Positions 41,792 through 49,685 of a stretch of 64,000 nucleotides of DNA are shown piece by piece. The stretch is from 3107 sp965216225 (GTDB lineage: Bacteria > Pseudomonadota > Alphaproteobacteria > Rhodobacterales > Rhodobacteraceae): contig CBDCFF010000029.1 in assembly GCA_965216225.1 (NCBI GenBank), positions 62,001 through 126,000 on the forward strand, read 5' to 3'. The translations under genes were made by a program, and so were the position numbers. The stretch's first letter is position 1, and every line of letters starts with the position of its first letter. A model generated the notes under the pieces. That model was not told the DNA's origin and made no database searches. It worked only from the letters and a program-made list of their open reading frames with translations.

Positions 41792-42597
41792 CATCGCCCC
41801 AGACCGATACCGCCCGCCTAACCTTGGCTCTGACCGAATTGCGCTTGCCAGCCATCAAGGCGCTATGGCCGCGCTTTGCGGAACAAGCCGACAAGGAAGG
41901 CTGGCCCGCCGCTCGGATGCTCAGCACCCTGGTGGAGCATGAACTGGCTGAACGAGATCGCCGTCGTATCGAGCGACATCTCGCACAGGCACGCCTGTTG
42001 CCCGGAAAAACGATCGACACCTTCGACTTCACAGCCGTCCCCATGCTGTCCAAGGCCCATGTCAGTGCGATCACCGCTGGCGACAGCTGGATCGGAAAGG
42101 GCGGCAACATCCTGCTGTTTGGGCCGCCAGGTGTGGGCAAATCACATCTCGGCTCAGCCATCGGGCTCGCCCTTGTCGAGCAAGGCTACCGCGTCCTATT
42201 CAGCCGCACCACCGATCTGGTCCAGAAACTCCAACAGGCCCGCCGCGATCTCGTCCTCGAAAGTGCCATTGCAAAGCTCGACAAATTCCATCTGCTGATC
42301 CTCGATGACATCACCTACGTCACCAAGGATCAGGCTGAAACCAGTGTGCTCTTCGAACTCATCAGCGCGAGATATGAACGCCGCTCAATGTTGATCACGG
42401 CCAACCAGCCCTTCGGGGAGTGGAATGCGATTTTTCCAGACCCGGCCATGACATTGGCCGCCGTCGACAGGCTCGTGCACCACGCAACCATCTTCGAGAT
42501 GAATGTCGAAAGCTACCGGCGAAGAGCAGCACAAAAGGCAAAGGGGCCGGGAAGGCCTGCACAAAAAGCCACACCGGAAAACACCAAAGCTGATTGA
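41788..42597 (+). CDS. istB: IS21-family helper ATPase IstB (copy 2)
   Basis: The sequence appears identical to copy 1, with Walker A GPPGVGKSHLG and Walker B LLILDDITYV. It is complete at 269 residues. After the stop about 127 bp remain to the element end, with a repeat of the motif TGATTGACGCGCA / TTGATTGTCGCGC that belongs to the terminal multiple binding sites usual in IS21. Confidence 0.93.
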   Translation: MTSPQTDTARLTLALTELRLPAIKALWPRFAEQADKEGWPAARMLSTLVEHELAERDRRRIERHLAQARLLPGKTIDTFDFTAVPMLSKAHVSAITAGDSWIGKGGNILLFGPPGVGKSHLGSAIGLALVEQGYRVLFSRTTDLVQKLQQARRDLVLESAIAKLDKFHLLILDDITYVTKDQAETSVLFELISARYERRSMLITANQPFGEWNAIFPDPAMTLAAVDRLVHHATIFEMNVESYRRRAAQKAKGPGRPAQKATPENTKAD

Positions 42598-43746
42598 CGC
42601 TCCGCGACAATCAAAAAACAAACCCCTTGATCGCGGCACAAAAGCCCGGCATCGTCCCAAACGTCGCGACCAAGGATTCTCATCCTGATTGACGCGCACT
42701 TCTCATCTTGATTGTCGCGCTACACGTCCTGGACCAGGACTGTTGGCCCATGTTCTGGTCAGCAAATATGCCGATCATCTGCCGCTCTACCGGCAAAGCC
42801 AGATATTCGAGCGCGACGGGCTTGACCTTGACCGCTCAACGCTGGCCGATTGGGTGGGCAAATCCACGGCCCTACTGGAGCCACTGGCCGTTGCCATCGG
42901 ACGACATGTGCAAGCAGGCCAGGCATTGTTTGCCGATGATACGCCGATCAAAATGCTAACGCCCGGGGCAGGCAAAACCCAGACCGCCCGCCTATGGACT
43001 TACATACGCGATGAGCGCCCCTGGGACAGCGAGGCGCCGCCTGCTGCCTGGTATCAGTTCTCGCCGGACCGCAGGGGTCAGCATCCCAAGGATCACTTGA
43101 AGAGATACCAGGGCTGGATGCATGCGGACGGCTATTCCGGATTCAACGACCTCTACCGTTCTGGCGACATCCGCGAGGTCGCCTGCATGGCCCACATCCG
43201 GCGCAAGTTCGTCGATGTGCATAAAGCCCAGGGCTCGGCCATCGCCGAAGAGGCGATCAAGCGGATAGCAGGGCTCTACGCTATCGAGAAAGAGGCCCGT
43301 GGATCGCCGCCGGATCAGCGTACCGCCATACGGCAGGCCGAGGCCAGACCCGTCTTCGATGACCTGGGCAATTGGCTGGGTGCCCAACTGCCCGCTATCT
43401 CTGGCAAATCGCCACTTGCAGGGGCCATCCGTTATGCGCTGACCCGGTTGCCACGGCTCCGGCCATACCTTGAACATGGCCATCTCGAGATCGACAATAA
43501 TGCGGCCGAGCGGGCCATCAGAGGTATTGCTTTGGGGCGCAAGAACTACCTCTTCGTTGGATCACCGGCAGGCGGCAAAGCCGCTGCCATCGCCTATACG
43601 CTGATTGAAACCGCCAAACTGAACAACGTTGATCCGCAGGGCTGGCTGGCCGACACTCTGGCCCGCATCCCGGATTGCAAGATCACCAAGGTCGACGACC
43701 TGCTGCCATGGAACATGGGCAGCCACCATCACATGAAAGACGCTGC

Positions 43747-44322
43747 ATGAGCATCATCGAGATCAAAGTCACCCTGCAAGACATCGAGCCCGCTGTCACC
43801 CGCACCCTGCAGGTGCCTGCCGATATCCGGCTGGACCGGCTGCACCTGACACTGCAGGTGGCCATGGGCTGGACCAACTCGCATCTCTACATGTTCGAAG
43901 CAGCCCGCGCCACATGGGGTATCGCGGACCCCGATTTTGGCGGCGAGGACCGGCCCGCCAACAAAACCACTCTGGGCCAAGTCATCGAGGACACCGGCAA
44001 AAAGACGATCAACTACATCTACGATTTTGGCGACAACTGGGAACACAGGATCAAGATCGGCAGGATCACCGATCCCGTCCCTGGCGAACTCTATCCCAGA
44101 CTAATCGAGGTCATCGGTAAATGCCCGCCCGAAGACGTCGGGGGCTTCCTTGGCTACTACGGGTTCCTCGATGCCATGGCCGATCCAAAGCATCCAGAGC
44201 ACGATCATCTCAAAGACTGGTATGGCGGCACCTTCGATCCCAATCAGCCCGAAACCGACAAACTCAAACTCGAAGTCCTCAGTCTCGCAAAACGCTGGAA
44301 GCCCGGAAAACCAAGGAAATAA
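43747..44322 (+). CDS. pRiA4b ORF-3-like protein, passenger of IS66 element 2
   Basis: The 191-residue protein reads MSIIEIKVTLQDIEPAVTRT, RLHLTLQVAMGWTNSHLYMF, then NYIYDFGDNWEHRIKIGRI, CPPEDVGGFLGYYGFLDAM. These are the hallmarks of the plasmid pRiA4b ORF-3 family, which is often carried by IS66-type elements; its function is not known. Start ATG overlaps the tnpC stop, so it is translated with the transposase. It is intact and ends 22 bp before the element end. A 137-bp copy of its 3' end is inverted at 38602. Confidence 0.9.
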   Translation: MSIIEIKVTLQDIEPAVTRTLQVPADIRLDRLHLTLQVAMGWTNSHLYMFEAARATWGIADPDFGGEDRPANKTTLGQVIEDTGKKTINYIYDFGDNWEHRIKIGRITDPVPGELYPRLIEVIGKCPPEDVGGFLGYYGFLDAMADPKHPEHDHLKDWYGGTFDPNQPETDKLKLEVLSLAKRWKPGKPRK

Positions 44323-45018
44323 GGCTGTCAGACCGGACGCTTACCTACAGCAGGCAGTGGATGCCGCTTTACCTGGCCGAGTCCAGCTGGAAGTACAACA
44401 ACCGGAAGAACCCGAACGTCTTCAATGACTTTTTGCGGGGCTGTTTCTCATGAACCGGCTCTATTACGGCGATTGCCTCACGATCCTGCAGGATATGAGG
44501 TTAGCCAGCGTGGACCTGATCTATCTTGACCCGCCTTTCAACTCGAACCGCTAATACAACGCGATCTACAAGGACGAAACCGGTGTCATATCCCAGACCA
44601 AGTCGAGGCATTTTGTGACCTCTGGACACTCGATCCGGAAACGGAACGCGCAATCCGAATCATGCCGATCCTGCTTCGAGAGGCTGGAATTGATGACGAC
44701 ATAGCGACATTCTGGAAACATTGGACAAATGCCCTGCGCCGGACGAATCCAAAATTACTGGCGTACTTGGCATATATGGTCCAGCGTCTCATCCCGATGC
44801 GGAACATCCTCAAGCCGACCGGTTCAATATATCTCCACTGCGATCCGACCGCTTCCCACTATATCAAGGTGATGATGGATGCGGTTTTTGGGCACCGTAA
44901 TTTTCGCAGTGAAATTATTTGGCGGAGGGTTAGGGCCTGTTGACATTCACTTGAGTGCGAATCGCACGGCGGCAATGTAGATCATCGCGGCGTAGCTTGT
45001 GTCGGTCTTGTCATACCG

Positions 45019-46202
45019 AGCACGGTACACGACGCACTTGAGTTGAGGGGGGAAAAGGGTTTGAATTGAAGATTCTCGAGCACAAGGAACTTCGTGATGT
45101 TCGCATTTCTCCTCAGCCCTCTGGTCGCCACGCTACGCCCGCATTTTGATCTGAGCAAGACACGACTGGAAACGCTTGCGGTTTTGCTCGCTGGTCTGGC
45201 AAACTGTCGGACGGTGAACCTGAGCCATCTGGCGAGCCAGTTCTCGGGGACGGCGTTACACGCGTCCAACTATCGCCGTGTGCAGCGGTTCTTCCAGCAT
45301 GTCCGCCTTGATGGCGATGTGGTCGCAGTACTGATCGTGCACCTGCTCAACCTTGCGCGTCCAAAGCTTCTGGCCCTGGATCGGACCAACTGGAAACTCG
45401 GCGCGAAAGACGTGAACATTCTGGTTCCGGCCATTGTGACGCGACGGTTTCGGGTGCCGCTGATGTGGGTCTCGCTCGACCATCCGGGCAACTCTTCACC
45501 GGCGCAGCGCATCGGGCTGATGCGGCGTTATTTGCGCCTGTTCGGGGCTTGCTCCATCGACGCCTTGCTCGCCGACCGGGAGTTCATCGGTACAGAGTGG
45601 TTGGAATGTCTAAATGAAAACAACATCCCGTTCGTTGTTCGGTTGCGTGAGAACATGCATCTGTGCACCGAAGATGGACGCCTGCATCAGTTCCGCACGC
45701 TCCTGCGGAAGTCTCGTCAAGGTGCCTGGACAGGCTGGCTCAGCACCATGGCGAGGGAACCGGACAACCGGCTGCGGTTCGCGGCAAAGCGTATCAAGGG
45801 GGGCGAAGCGCTCATCGTCGCCACGAACATCGACGCCACCCGACGGGCGCTCAATCTCTATCGCAAGCGATCGGGCATCGAGTGCCTCTTCGCCGACGCC
45901 AAGACCCGCGGCTTCAACAGTGAGGACACTCACATCACCAATCCTGCCAAACTCGCAACCCTCCTCGCCGTCATTGCCCTCACCGTGACATGGGCTTATC
46001 GCTGGGCGACCCGGGTCATGGGCCGAACGGCGATCCGCCGCAAAAGCCACAACCGACGTACAAAATCATGGTTCCGAACCGGGCTCGACGCTCTACGCAG
46101 ATGGATCATCCACAACCCGGAAAACGCGCTATTGGCATGGCGACAAACATGCCCGAAGAGACCAATCAAACAACTTGCTCTTCGATGTGTCGTGTACCGT
46201 GC
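45019..46202 (+). mobile_element. IS4-family element within IS5, 6-bp repeat ATACCG
   Basis: The terminal repeats are GCACGGTACACGACGCA and, reversed, GCACGGTACACGACACA. ATACCG flanks it (45013-45018, 46203-46208), and removal restores IATRYDKTD in the IS5 transposase. IS4 elements often make longer duplications, so the border could be shifted by a base or two. Confidence 0.88.
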
Positions 46203-46263
46203 ATACCGCGTGGCGATGCGCCGGAACTGCTTGAGATCACAAAAGAAATTCTCAACAAGATGA
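45097..46263 (+). CDS. IS4-family transposase, read through the element end
   Basis: Start ATG 45097 has AAGGAA 8 bp upstream; GTG 45094 is in frame too. Motifs: ALDRTNWKLG (first Asp), LLADREFIGTEW (second Asp), and the family's Y-x2-R-x3-E-x6-K signature as YRKRSGIECLFADAK. The sequence after about residue 350 (CVVYRAYRVAMRRNCLRSQ) is encoded by the terminal repeat and by IS5, because no stop codon occurs before the element end. The enzyme looks complete otherwise. Confidence 0.9.
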   Translation: MFAFLLSPLVATLRPHFDLSKTRLETLAVLLAGLANCRTVNLSHLASQFSGTALHASNYRRVQRFFQHVRLDGDVVAVLIVHLLNLARPKLLALDRTNWKLGAKDVNILVPAIVTRRFRVPLMWVSLDHPGNSSPAQRIGLMRRYLRLFGACSIDALLADREFIGTEWLECLNENNIPFVVRLRENMHLCTEDGRLHQFRTLLRKSRQGAWTGWLSTMAREPDNRLRFAAKRIKGGEALIVATNIDATRRALNLYRKRSGIECLFADAKTRGFNSEDTHITNPAKLATLLAVIALTVTWAYRWATRVMGRTAIRRKSHNRRTKSWFRTGLDALRRWIIHNPENALLAWRQTCPKRPIKQLALRCVVYRAYRVAMRRNCLRSQKKFSTR

Positions 46264-47117
46264 CGCCACTCATACATTGTCTTGTCGTAGGTGATGCACT
46301 GCTTCCGGTTCGTTTTCGGCGGGATCACAGCCGTTGTCCCCCGGGCCACAAGGTCCGCGCGGATCCAGTCGGCATCAAAGGCCTTGTCGCCAAGCAATGC
46401 ATCGAAGGCAAGCCCGCTGGTCAATGGCAGAACTCCGACACTGTCATGACGCTGGCCCGGCAGCAACATGATACGTGCCAGGTTGCCCAGCGCATCGGTG
46501 AGCACCAGGTTCTTCGTCGTCAAACCGCCGCAAGACCGGCCGATACCTTGATTTTGTGTCCCCCCCTTGCGCCGGCGCCGTGCTGGGGGACCCGGACAAC
46601 CGTGCCATCGACGATGGCGTACTCGAAGTCGGGATCGTCAGACAAGTGTTTGAACAGACTCTCGAAAACACCCTTCGCCGTCCACCGGCGGAAACGCCGG
46701 AACACCGAGGTCCAGTTTCCGAACCGTGCGCTCAAGTCGCGCCAAGGCGCACCCGTGCGGGCAAGCCACAGCACCGCTTCCAGGAACAGACGATTGTCCT
46801 TCCCCGATCGCCCGGGGTCGCCGGGCTTGCCCGGCAGCAGTGGTGCGATCCGTCCCCACTGTCCATCATTCAATACCGCTCGATCCATGGCCAATCTCCG
46901 TTGTTTCCTGGCCTTGAAGCAGAACTCAAACAATAAGAAAACTCCTTTCGTGAATATGAATGTCCACAGGCCTTAATTCAACCGGGCGCGGGAAAAGGCG
47001 TCTTGCTAATAATGCTGACTACATTTTGTCCTATACCAACGGTCAAATGTTTGTTTGGAACCAACAATACAAGTCCCATGATCTTGAATACATTGCAAAG
47101 TGTCACATCCCCTATGG

Positions 47118-47651
47118 TTACTTCCTGCGCAGATGCTCGTCGAGGCGGGGAAAAATCTCGACGAAATTGCACGGCATGTGCCGATAGTCGAGTTGCGCGG
47201 CCAAAATGCCGTCCCAGGCGTCCATGCAGGCACCGGGGCTGCCCGGCAGGGCAAACAGGTATGTCCCCTGCGCCACGCCGCCGGTGGCGCGCGACTGCAC
47301 CGCAGAGACGCCGATTTTCCCATATGAAAGCATCGTGAAGACCGTACCGAAGGCGTCAATCTCTTTCTCATAGACATCGCGGTGCGCCTCGACAGTCACA
47401 TCGCGGCCGGTAAGCCCGGTGCCGCCGGTCGAGATCACAACGTCAATCCCGGAATCCGCACACCAGGCGCGCAGTTGAGCCGCGATCCGTCCGCGCTCAT
47501 CGGGCAAAATCCTGCGGTCGGCCAGGATATGCCCGGCGGCCTCGATGCGGTCGGCCAGAATCCGACCGGACCGGTCATCCGCCATGCGGCGCGTGTCGGA
47601 TACGCTCAGCACCGCGATGCGGACGGGAATGAATTTCTTTTCACTGCTCAT
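47118..47651 (-). CDS. moaB: Molybdenum cofactor biosynthesis protein MoaB
   Basis: MoaB/MogA-family proteins bind molybdopterin and prepare it (adenylylation) for metal insertion. The 177 residues show VRIAVLSVSDTRRMADDRSG, DVVISTGGTGLTGRDVT (substrate-binding loop) and LPGSPGACMDAW. The gene is intact and its stop lies about 20 bp from the edge of the mobile-element region, so it marks the first undisturbed chromosomal gene. Downstream on the same strand reading order it follows the uracil-DNA glycosylase gene, 64 bp apart, and may share its promoter. Confidence 0.92.
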   Translation of the reverse strand: MSSEKKFIPVRIAVLSVSDTRRMADDRSGRILADRIEAAGHILADRRILPDERGRIAAQLRAWCADSGIDVVISTGGTGLTGRDVTVEAHRDVYEKEIDAFGTVFTMLSYGKIGVSAVQSRATGGVAQGTYLFALPGSPGACMDAWDGILAAQLDYRHMPCNFVEIFPRLDEHLRRK

Positions 47652-47715
47652 CGCATTCTCCGGCCCGTCCGCCCGCGGGCGGACGAATGGTGCAGGTCGG
47701 AAAACGCCGCAACCC

Positions 47716-48528
47716 TCATGCCCGTTCCCGCAGCCTTGCCTGCAACATCAGCAGGTCATGCCAGGCCTCGCGCTTGGCGCGGGGATTGCGCAGAAGATAG
47801 GCCGGATGGAACATCGGCAGGGTCGGGCGGCCCAGGGCCTCTGTCCAGTTGCCGCGCATCCGGGTGATGCCGCGCCGCCCCAGAATCGCGTGGCAGGAAA
47901 TATTGCCCATCAGCACCAGCACGTCCGGGGCGCTCAGTTCCACATGCCGCTCGACAAAGGGGCGCAGCATGGCGATTTCCTCGGGTCGCGGGTCGCGGTT
48001 TTGCGGTGGCCGCCAGGGCAGGATATTGGTGATGTAGATCGCGGCTGCCGCCTCCGGCGCATCGCGCGCCATGCCGATCGCCGCAAACATCCGGTCCAGA
48101 AGCTGCCCGGCCCGGCCAACGAAGGGGCGGCCCTGAATATCCTCGTCGCGTCCCGGCGCCTCGCCAATGATCATGACGCGGGCTTCCGGCTGGCCATCGG
48201 CAAAAACCAGATTGCGCGCGCCGCGTTTCAGTTCGCAGTGTTCATAGGCGGCCAGCGTGTCGGCAAGAGCCGCCAGATGAGGCGCGGACGCGGCCTGCCG
48301 CCGCGCCTGTTCCACCGGGTCGAACCCGTCATCGGCTTCGACAGTCGCAGACACGGGCGCAGGTGCAATCGCGGGCGCAGGCGCAATCGCAGGCGCGGGT
48401 TTCGGCTCTGCCGCCAGCGCATGGCGGTTCACGGGCATGTCCAGAATCGCCTCGTCCGCGCCCAGCGCGACCTGCCATTCCAGCATGGCCCTGAGGTGGT
48501 GAAAATCCCGAGTCTCCGGCATGGGCAC
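47716..48528 (-). CDS. Uracil-DNA glycosylase, family 4-like, lacking most Fe-S cysteines
   Basis: The enzyme removes uracil from DNA. Seen: an Ala/Pro-rich N-terminal linker (EPKPAPAIAPAP), then the catalytic GEAPGRDEDIQGRPFVGRAG, YITNILPWRPPQNRDP, LVLMGNISCHAILG and FHPAYLLRNP. Family 4 proteins hold a 4Fe-4S cluster with four Cys. Here the first (CELKRG) remains, but the usual KCRPP is PWRPP and the fourth position is Met (EIAMLRPF). Either the cluster is lost or this is a distinct subgroup. 270 residues; the start MPMPETRDFHHL is well placed. Confidence 0.88.
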   Translation of the reverse strand: MPMPETRDFHHLRAMLEWQVALGADEAILDMPVNRHALAAEPKPAPAIAPAPAIAPAPVSATVEADDGFDPVEQARRQAASAPHLAALADTLAAYEHCELKRGARNLVFADGQPEARVMIIGEAPGRDEDIQGRPFVGRAGQLLDRMFAAIGMARDAPEAAAAIYITNILPWRPPQNRDPRPEEIAMLRPFVERHVELSAPDVLVLMGNISCHAILGRRGITRMRGNWTEALGRPTLPMFHPAYLLRNPRAKREAWHDLLMLQARLRERA

Positions 48529-48659
48529 AGGCTATGCCCTTTGCCGGGCAGCGTAAATCAAATTCCGGGCGCCATATGGACGCATTGCCCCGGTCCGCGC
48601 CCCCCCTTGCCCCTGCCCGGTCCGGCCCCTATAAGCGGGAAAATCGGGGTGGAGCGACA

Positions 48660-49685
48660 ATGACTTTCCGGCAGCGGCACCTTCTGGGGATCGAGGGGCT
48701 CGCCCCCGATGAAATTACCACCCTGCTTGATCTTGCCGACAGCTATGTCGATCTGAACCGCCGCCAGGTGAAACATTCCGATGCGCTGGCCGGGCTGACG
48801 CAGATCAACATGTTCTTTGAGAATTCGACGCGCACGCAGTCGAGCTTTGAACTGGCGGGCAAGCGGCTGGGCGCGGATGTGATGAACATGGCGATGCAGG
48901 CCAGTTCGATCAGAAAAGGCGAGACGCTGATCGACACGGCGCTGACCCTGAACGCGATGCACCCCGACCTGCTGGTGGTGCGCCATCCGCATCCCGGCGC
49001 GGTAGCCCTGCTGGCGCAGAAGGTGAACTGCGCGGTGCTGAACGCGGGCGACGGGCGGCACGAACACCCCACGCAGGCGCTTCTGGATGCGCTAACGATC
49101 CGGCGGCGCAAGGGGCGGCTGCATCGCCTCTCGGTCGCCATATGCGGGGATATTGCGCATTCCCGCGTGGCGCGGTCGAATCTGATCCTGTTGGGCAGGA
49201 TGGGAAACCGGGTGCGGCTGATCGGGCCGCCGACCCTGATGCCTCCGGGCATTTCAGAACTCGGCGTCGAGGTCTTCGACGACATGCGCAAGGGGCTGAA
49301 GGGCGTCGATGTGGTGATGATGCTGCGCCTACAACGGGAACGCATGGAGGGCGGCTTCGTCCCGTCGGAGCGGGAATATTACCACCGCTACGGGCTGGAC
49401 GCCGAAAAGCTGTCCAACGCCGGACCCGACGCCATCGTCATGCATCCGGGACCGATGAACCGGGGGGTGGAGATCGACGGCACGCTTGCCGATGACATCA
49501 ACCGGTCGGTCATTCAGGAACAGGTGGAGATGGGCGTCGCGGTGCGCATGGCGGCGATGGACCTGCTGGCGCGGAACCTGGCGCAGCATCGTATTGCCGC
49601 CGCCACAACCGCACTATCGGAACATCCGCCGGGCCAGCCTTGCCCGTCAACGGGAACAGACGGAATTACGGGCAGGACAGAATGA
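48660..49685 (+). CDS. pyrB: Aspartate carbamoyltransferase catalytic subunit
   Basis: It joins carbamoyl phosphate and aspartate, the first committed step of pyrimidine synthesis. Seen: carbamoyl-phosphate loop ENSTRTQSSFELAGKRLG, HEHPTQALLDALTI, DIAHSRVARSN, MLRLQRERM and HPGPMNRGVEIDG. I start at MTFRQRHLLGIEGL with GGAGCG 8 bp upstream. No regulatory subunit is encoded nearby. The stop overlaps the dihydroorotase-like gene as ATGA, so the two are co-translated and probably form one complex. Confidence 0.95.
   Translation: MTFRQRHLLGIEGLAPDEITTLLDLADSYVDLNRRQVKHSDALAGLTQINMFFENSTRTQSSFELAGKRLGADVMNMAMQASSIRKGETLIDTALTLNAMHPDLLVVRHPHPGAVALLAQKVNCAVLNAGDGRHEHPTQALLDALTIRRRKGRLHRLSVAICGDIAHSRVARSNLILLGRMGNRVRLIGPPTLMPPGISELGVEVFDDMRKGLKGVDVVMMLRLQRERMEGGFVPSEREYYHRYGLDAEKLSNAGPDAIVMHPGPMNRGVEIDGTLADDINRSVIQEQVEMGVAVRMAAMDLLARNLAQHRIAAATTALSEHPPGQPCPSTGTDGITGRTE

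Larger units (their letters stand above)
40087..42724 (+). mobile_element. IS21-family element, copy 2, 6-bp target duplication
   Basis: It has the same 2638 bp and ends as copy 1. CGTCCT is duplicated at 40081-40086 and 42725-42730. It is inserted in IS66-2 tnpC. The near identity of the two copies shows recent movement. Confidence 0.96.
39580..43750 (+). pseudogene. tnpC: IS66-family transposase TnpC (element 2), interrupted by IS21
   Basis: The first part, from MIDVARALPEDPDELRAF to LPSRPIERGRP (39580-40086), and the second, from GPGLLAHVL... to HHMKDAA (42725-43750), join exactly when the IS21 and one CGTCCT copy are removed. The zinc region CADCGG...CSGC, FADDTPIKM, HADGYSGF and NNAAERAIRGIALGRKNY are all intact. 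IS21 insertion is the only lesion. The stop overlaps the passenger gene as ATGA. Confidence 0.95.
38739..44344 (+). mobile_element. IS66-family element 2 with passenger gene, split by IS21 copy 2
   Basis: The ends are GTAAGCGTCTGGTCTGGCTGCC and, reversed, GTAAGCGTCCGGTCTGACAGCC. Genes run tnpA, tnpB, tnpC, passenger. Without the IS21 and its duplication it would be about 2.96 kb. It lies within the IS1595 pieces. Confidence 0.92.
35797..44453 (+). pseudogene. IS1595-family (ISXO2-like) transposase scattered in pieces over 8.6 kb
   Basis: Four pieces belong to one gene: RWNCHDCKSSFNVLSGTIF to KWFLGIG (35797-35893); LMVNAKKSLSSCQLARDLDM, IVEADETYVGGKPRKGNRR to PVIGVLE (37280-37545); RGGKVVARVANDLSGQSILR to HSECYAE (37779-37960); and YSRQWMPLYLAESSWKYNN to FLRGCFS (44346-44453). 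The insertions are IS256-2 copy B, a 225-bp MITE, and a block of IS256-2 copy C, IS66 pieces and IS66-2. About 40 residues before YSRQW are missing. The DDE-type motif VEADETYVGG is kept. The stop TGA overlaps the ATG of the methylase at 44450. Confidence 0.85.
44947..46888 (-). pseudogene. IS5-family (IS427-type) transposase in two frames, interrupted
   Basis: The first frame begins MDRAVLNDGQWGRIAPLLPG (46888) and reaches DGTVVRVPQHGAGA. A run of seven G (minus strand, about 46559-46565) marks the change to the second frame, GGTQNQGIGRS then GGLTTKNLVLTDALG, GLAFDALLGDKAFDADW, PPKTNRKQ and ENFFCDLKQFRRIATRY. A G-run frameshift is normal for this group. The IS4 insertion cuts after RIATRY; the tail DKTDTSYAAMIYIAAVRFALK is at 44947-45018. 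Confidence 0.9.
44933..46972 (-). mobile_element. IS5-family element with 3-bp duplication TTA, split by an IS4 element
   Basis: The ends are GGCCTGTTGACATTCACTTG on the left and, reversed, GGCCTGTGGACATTCATATTC on the right. TTA is on both sides (44930-44932, 46973-46975). Removal restores the methylase frame. Left border is uncertain by one base. The IS4 element lies at 45019-46202. Confidence 0.92.
44450..47098 (+). pseudogene. Adenine-type DNA methyltransferase, broken by stop, frameshift and IS5
   Basis: The frame starts MNRLYYGDCLTILQDMRLAS, then VDLIYLDPPFNSN with the DPPF catalytic motif of N6-adenine/N4-cytosine methylases. TAA follows NSNR (44552-44554), and a frame change lies near 44590. 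Then QVEAFCDLWTLDPETERAIR to SIYLHCDPTASHYIKVMMD and FRSEIIWRR. IS5 interrupts at TTA; after it the frame resumes exactly (NSTGRGKRRLANNADYILSY, TNGQMFVWNQQY). The match fades near 47098, next to moaB. The start overlaps the IS1595 stop, so the methylase may have been a passenger gene of that element. Confidence 0.85.

Noticed and set aside
47098..47115. TGTCACATCCC near the moaB end as a further IS481 terminus
   Set aside because: Only the first eleven bases agree with the IS481 end at 28747; the rest is moaB coding sequence.
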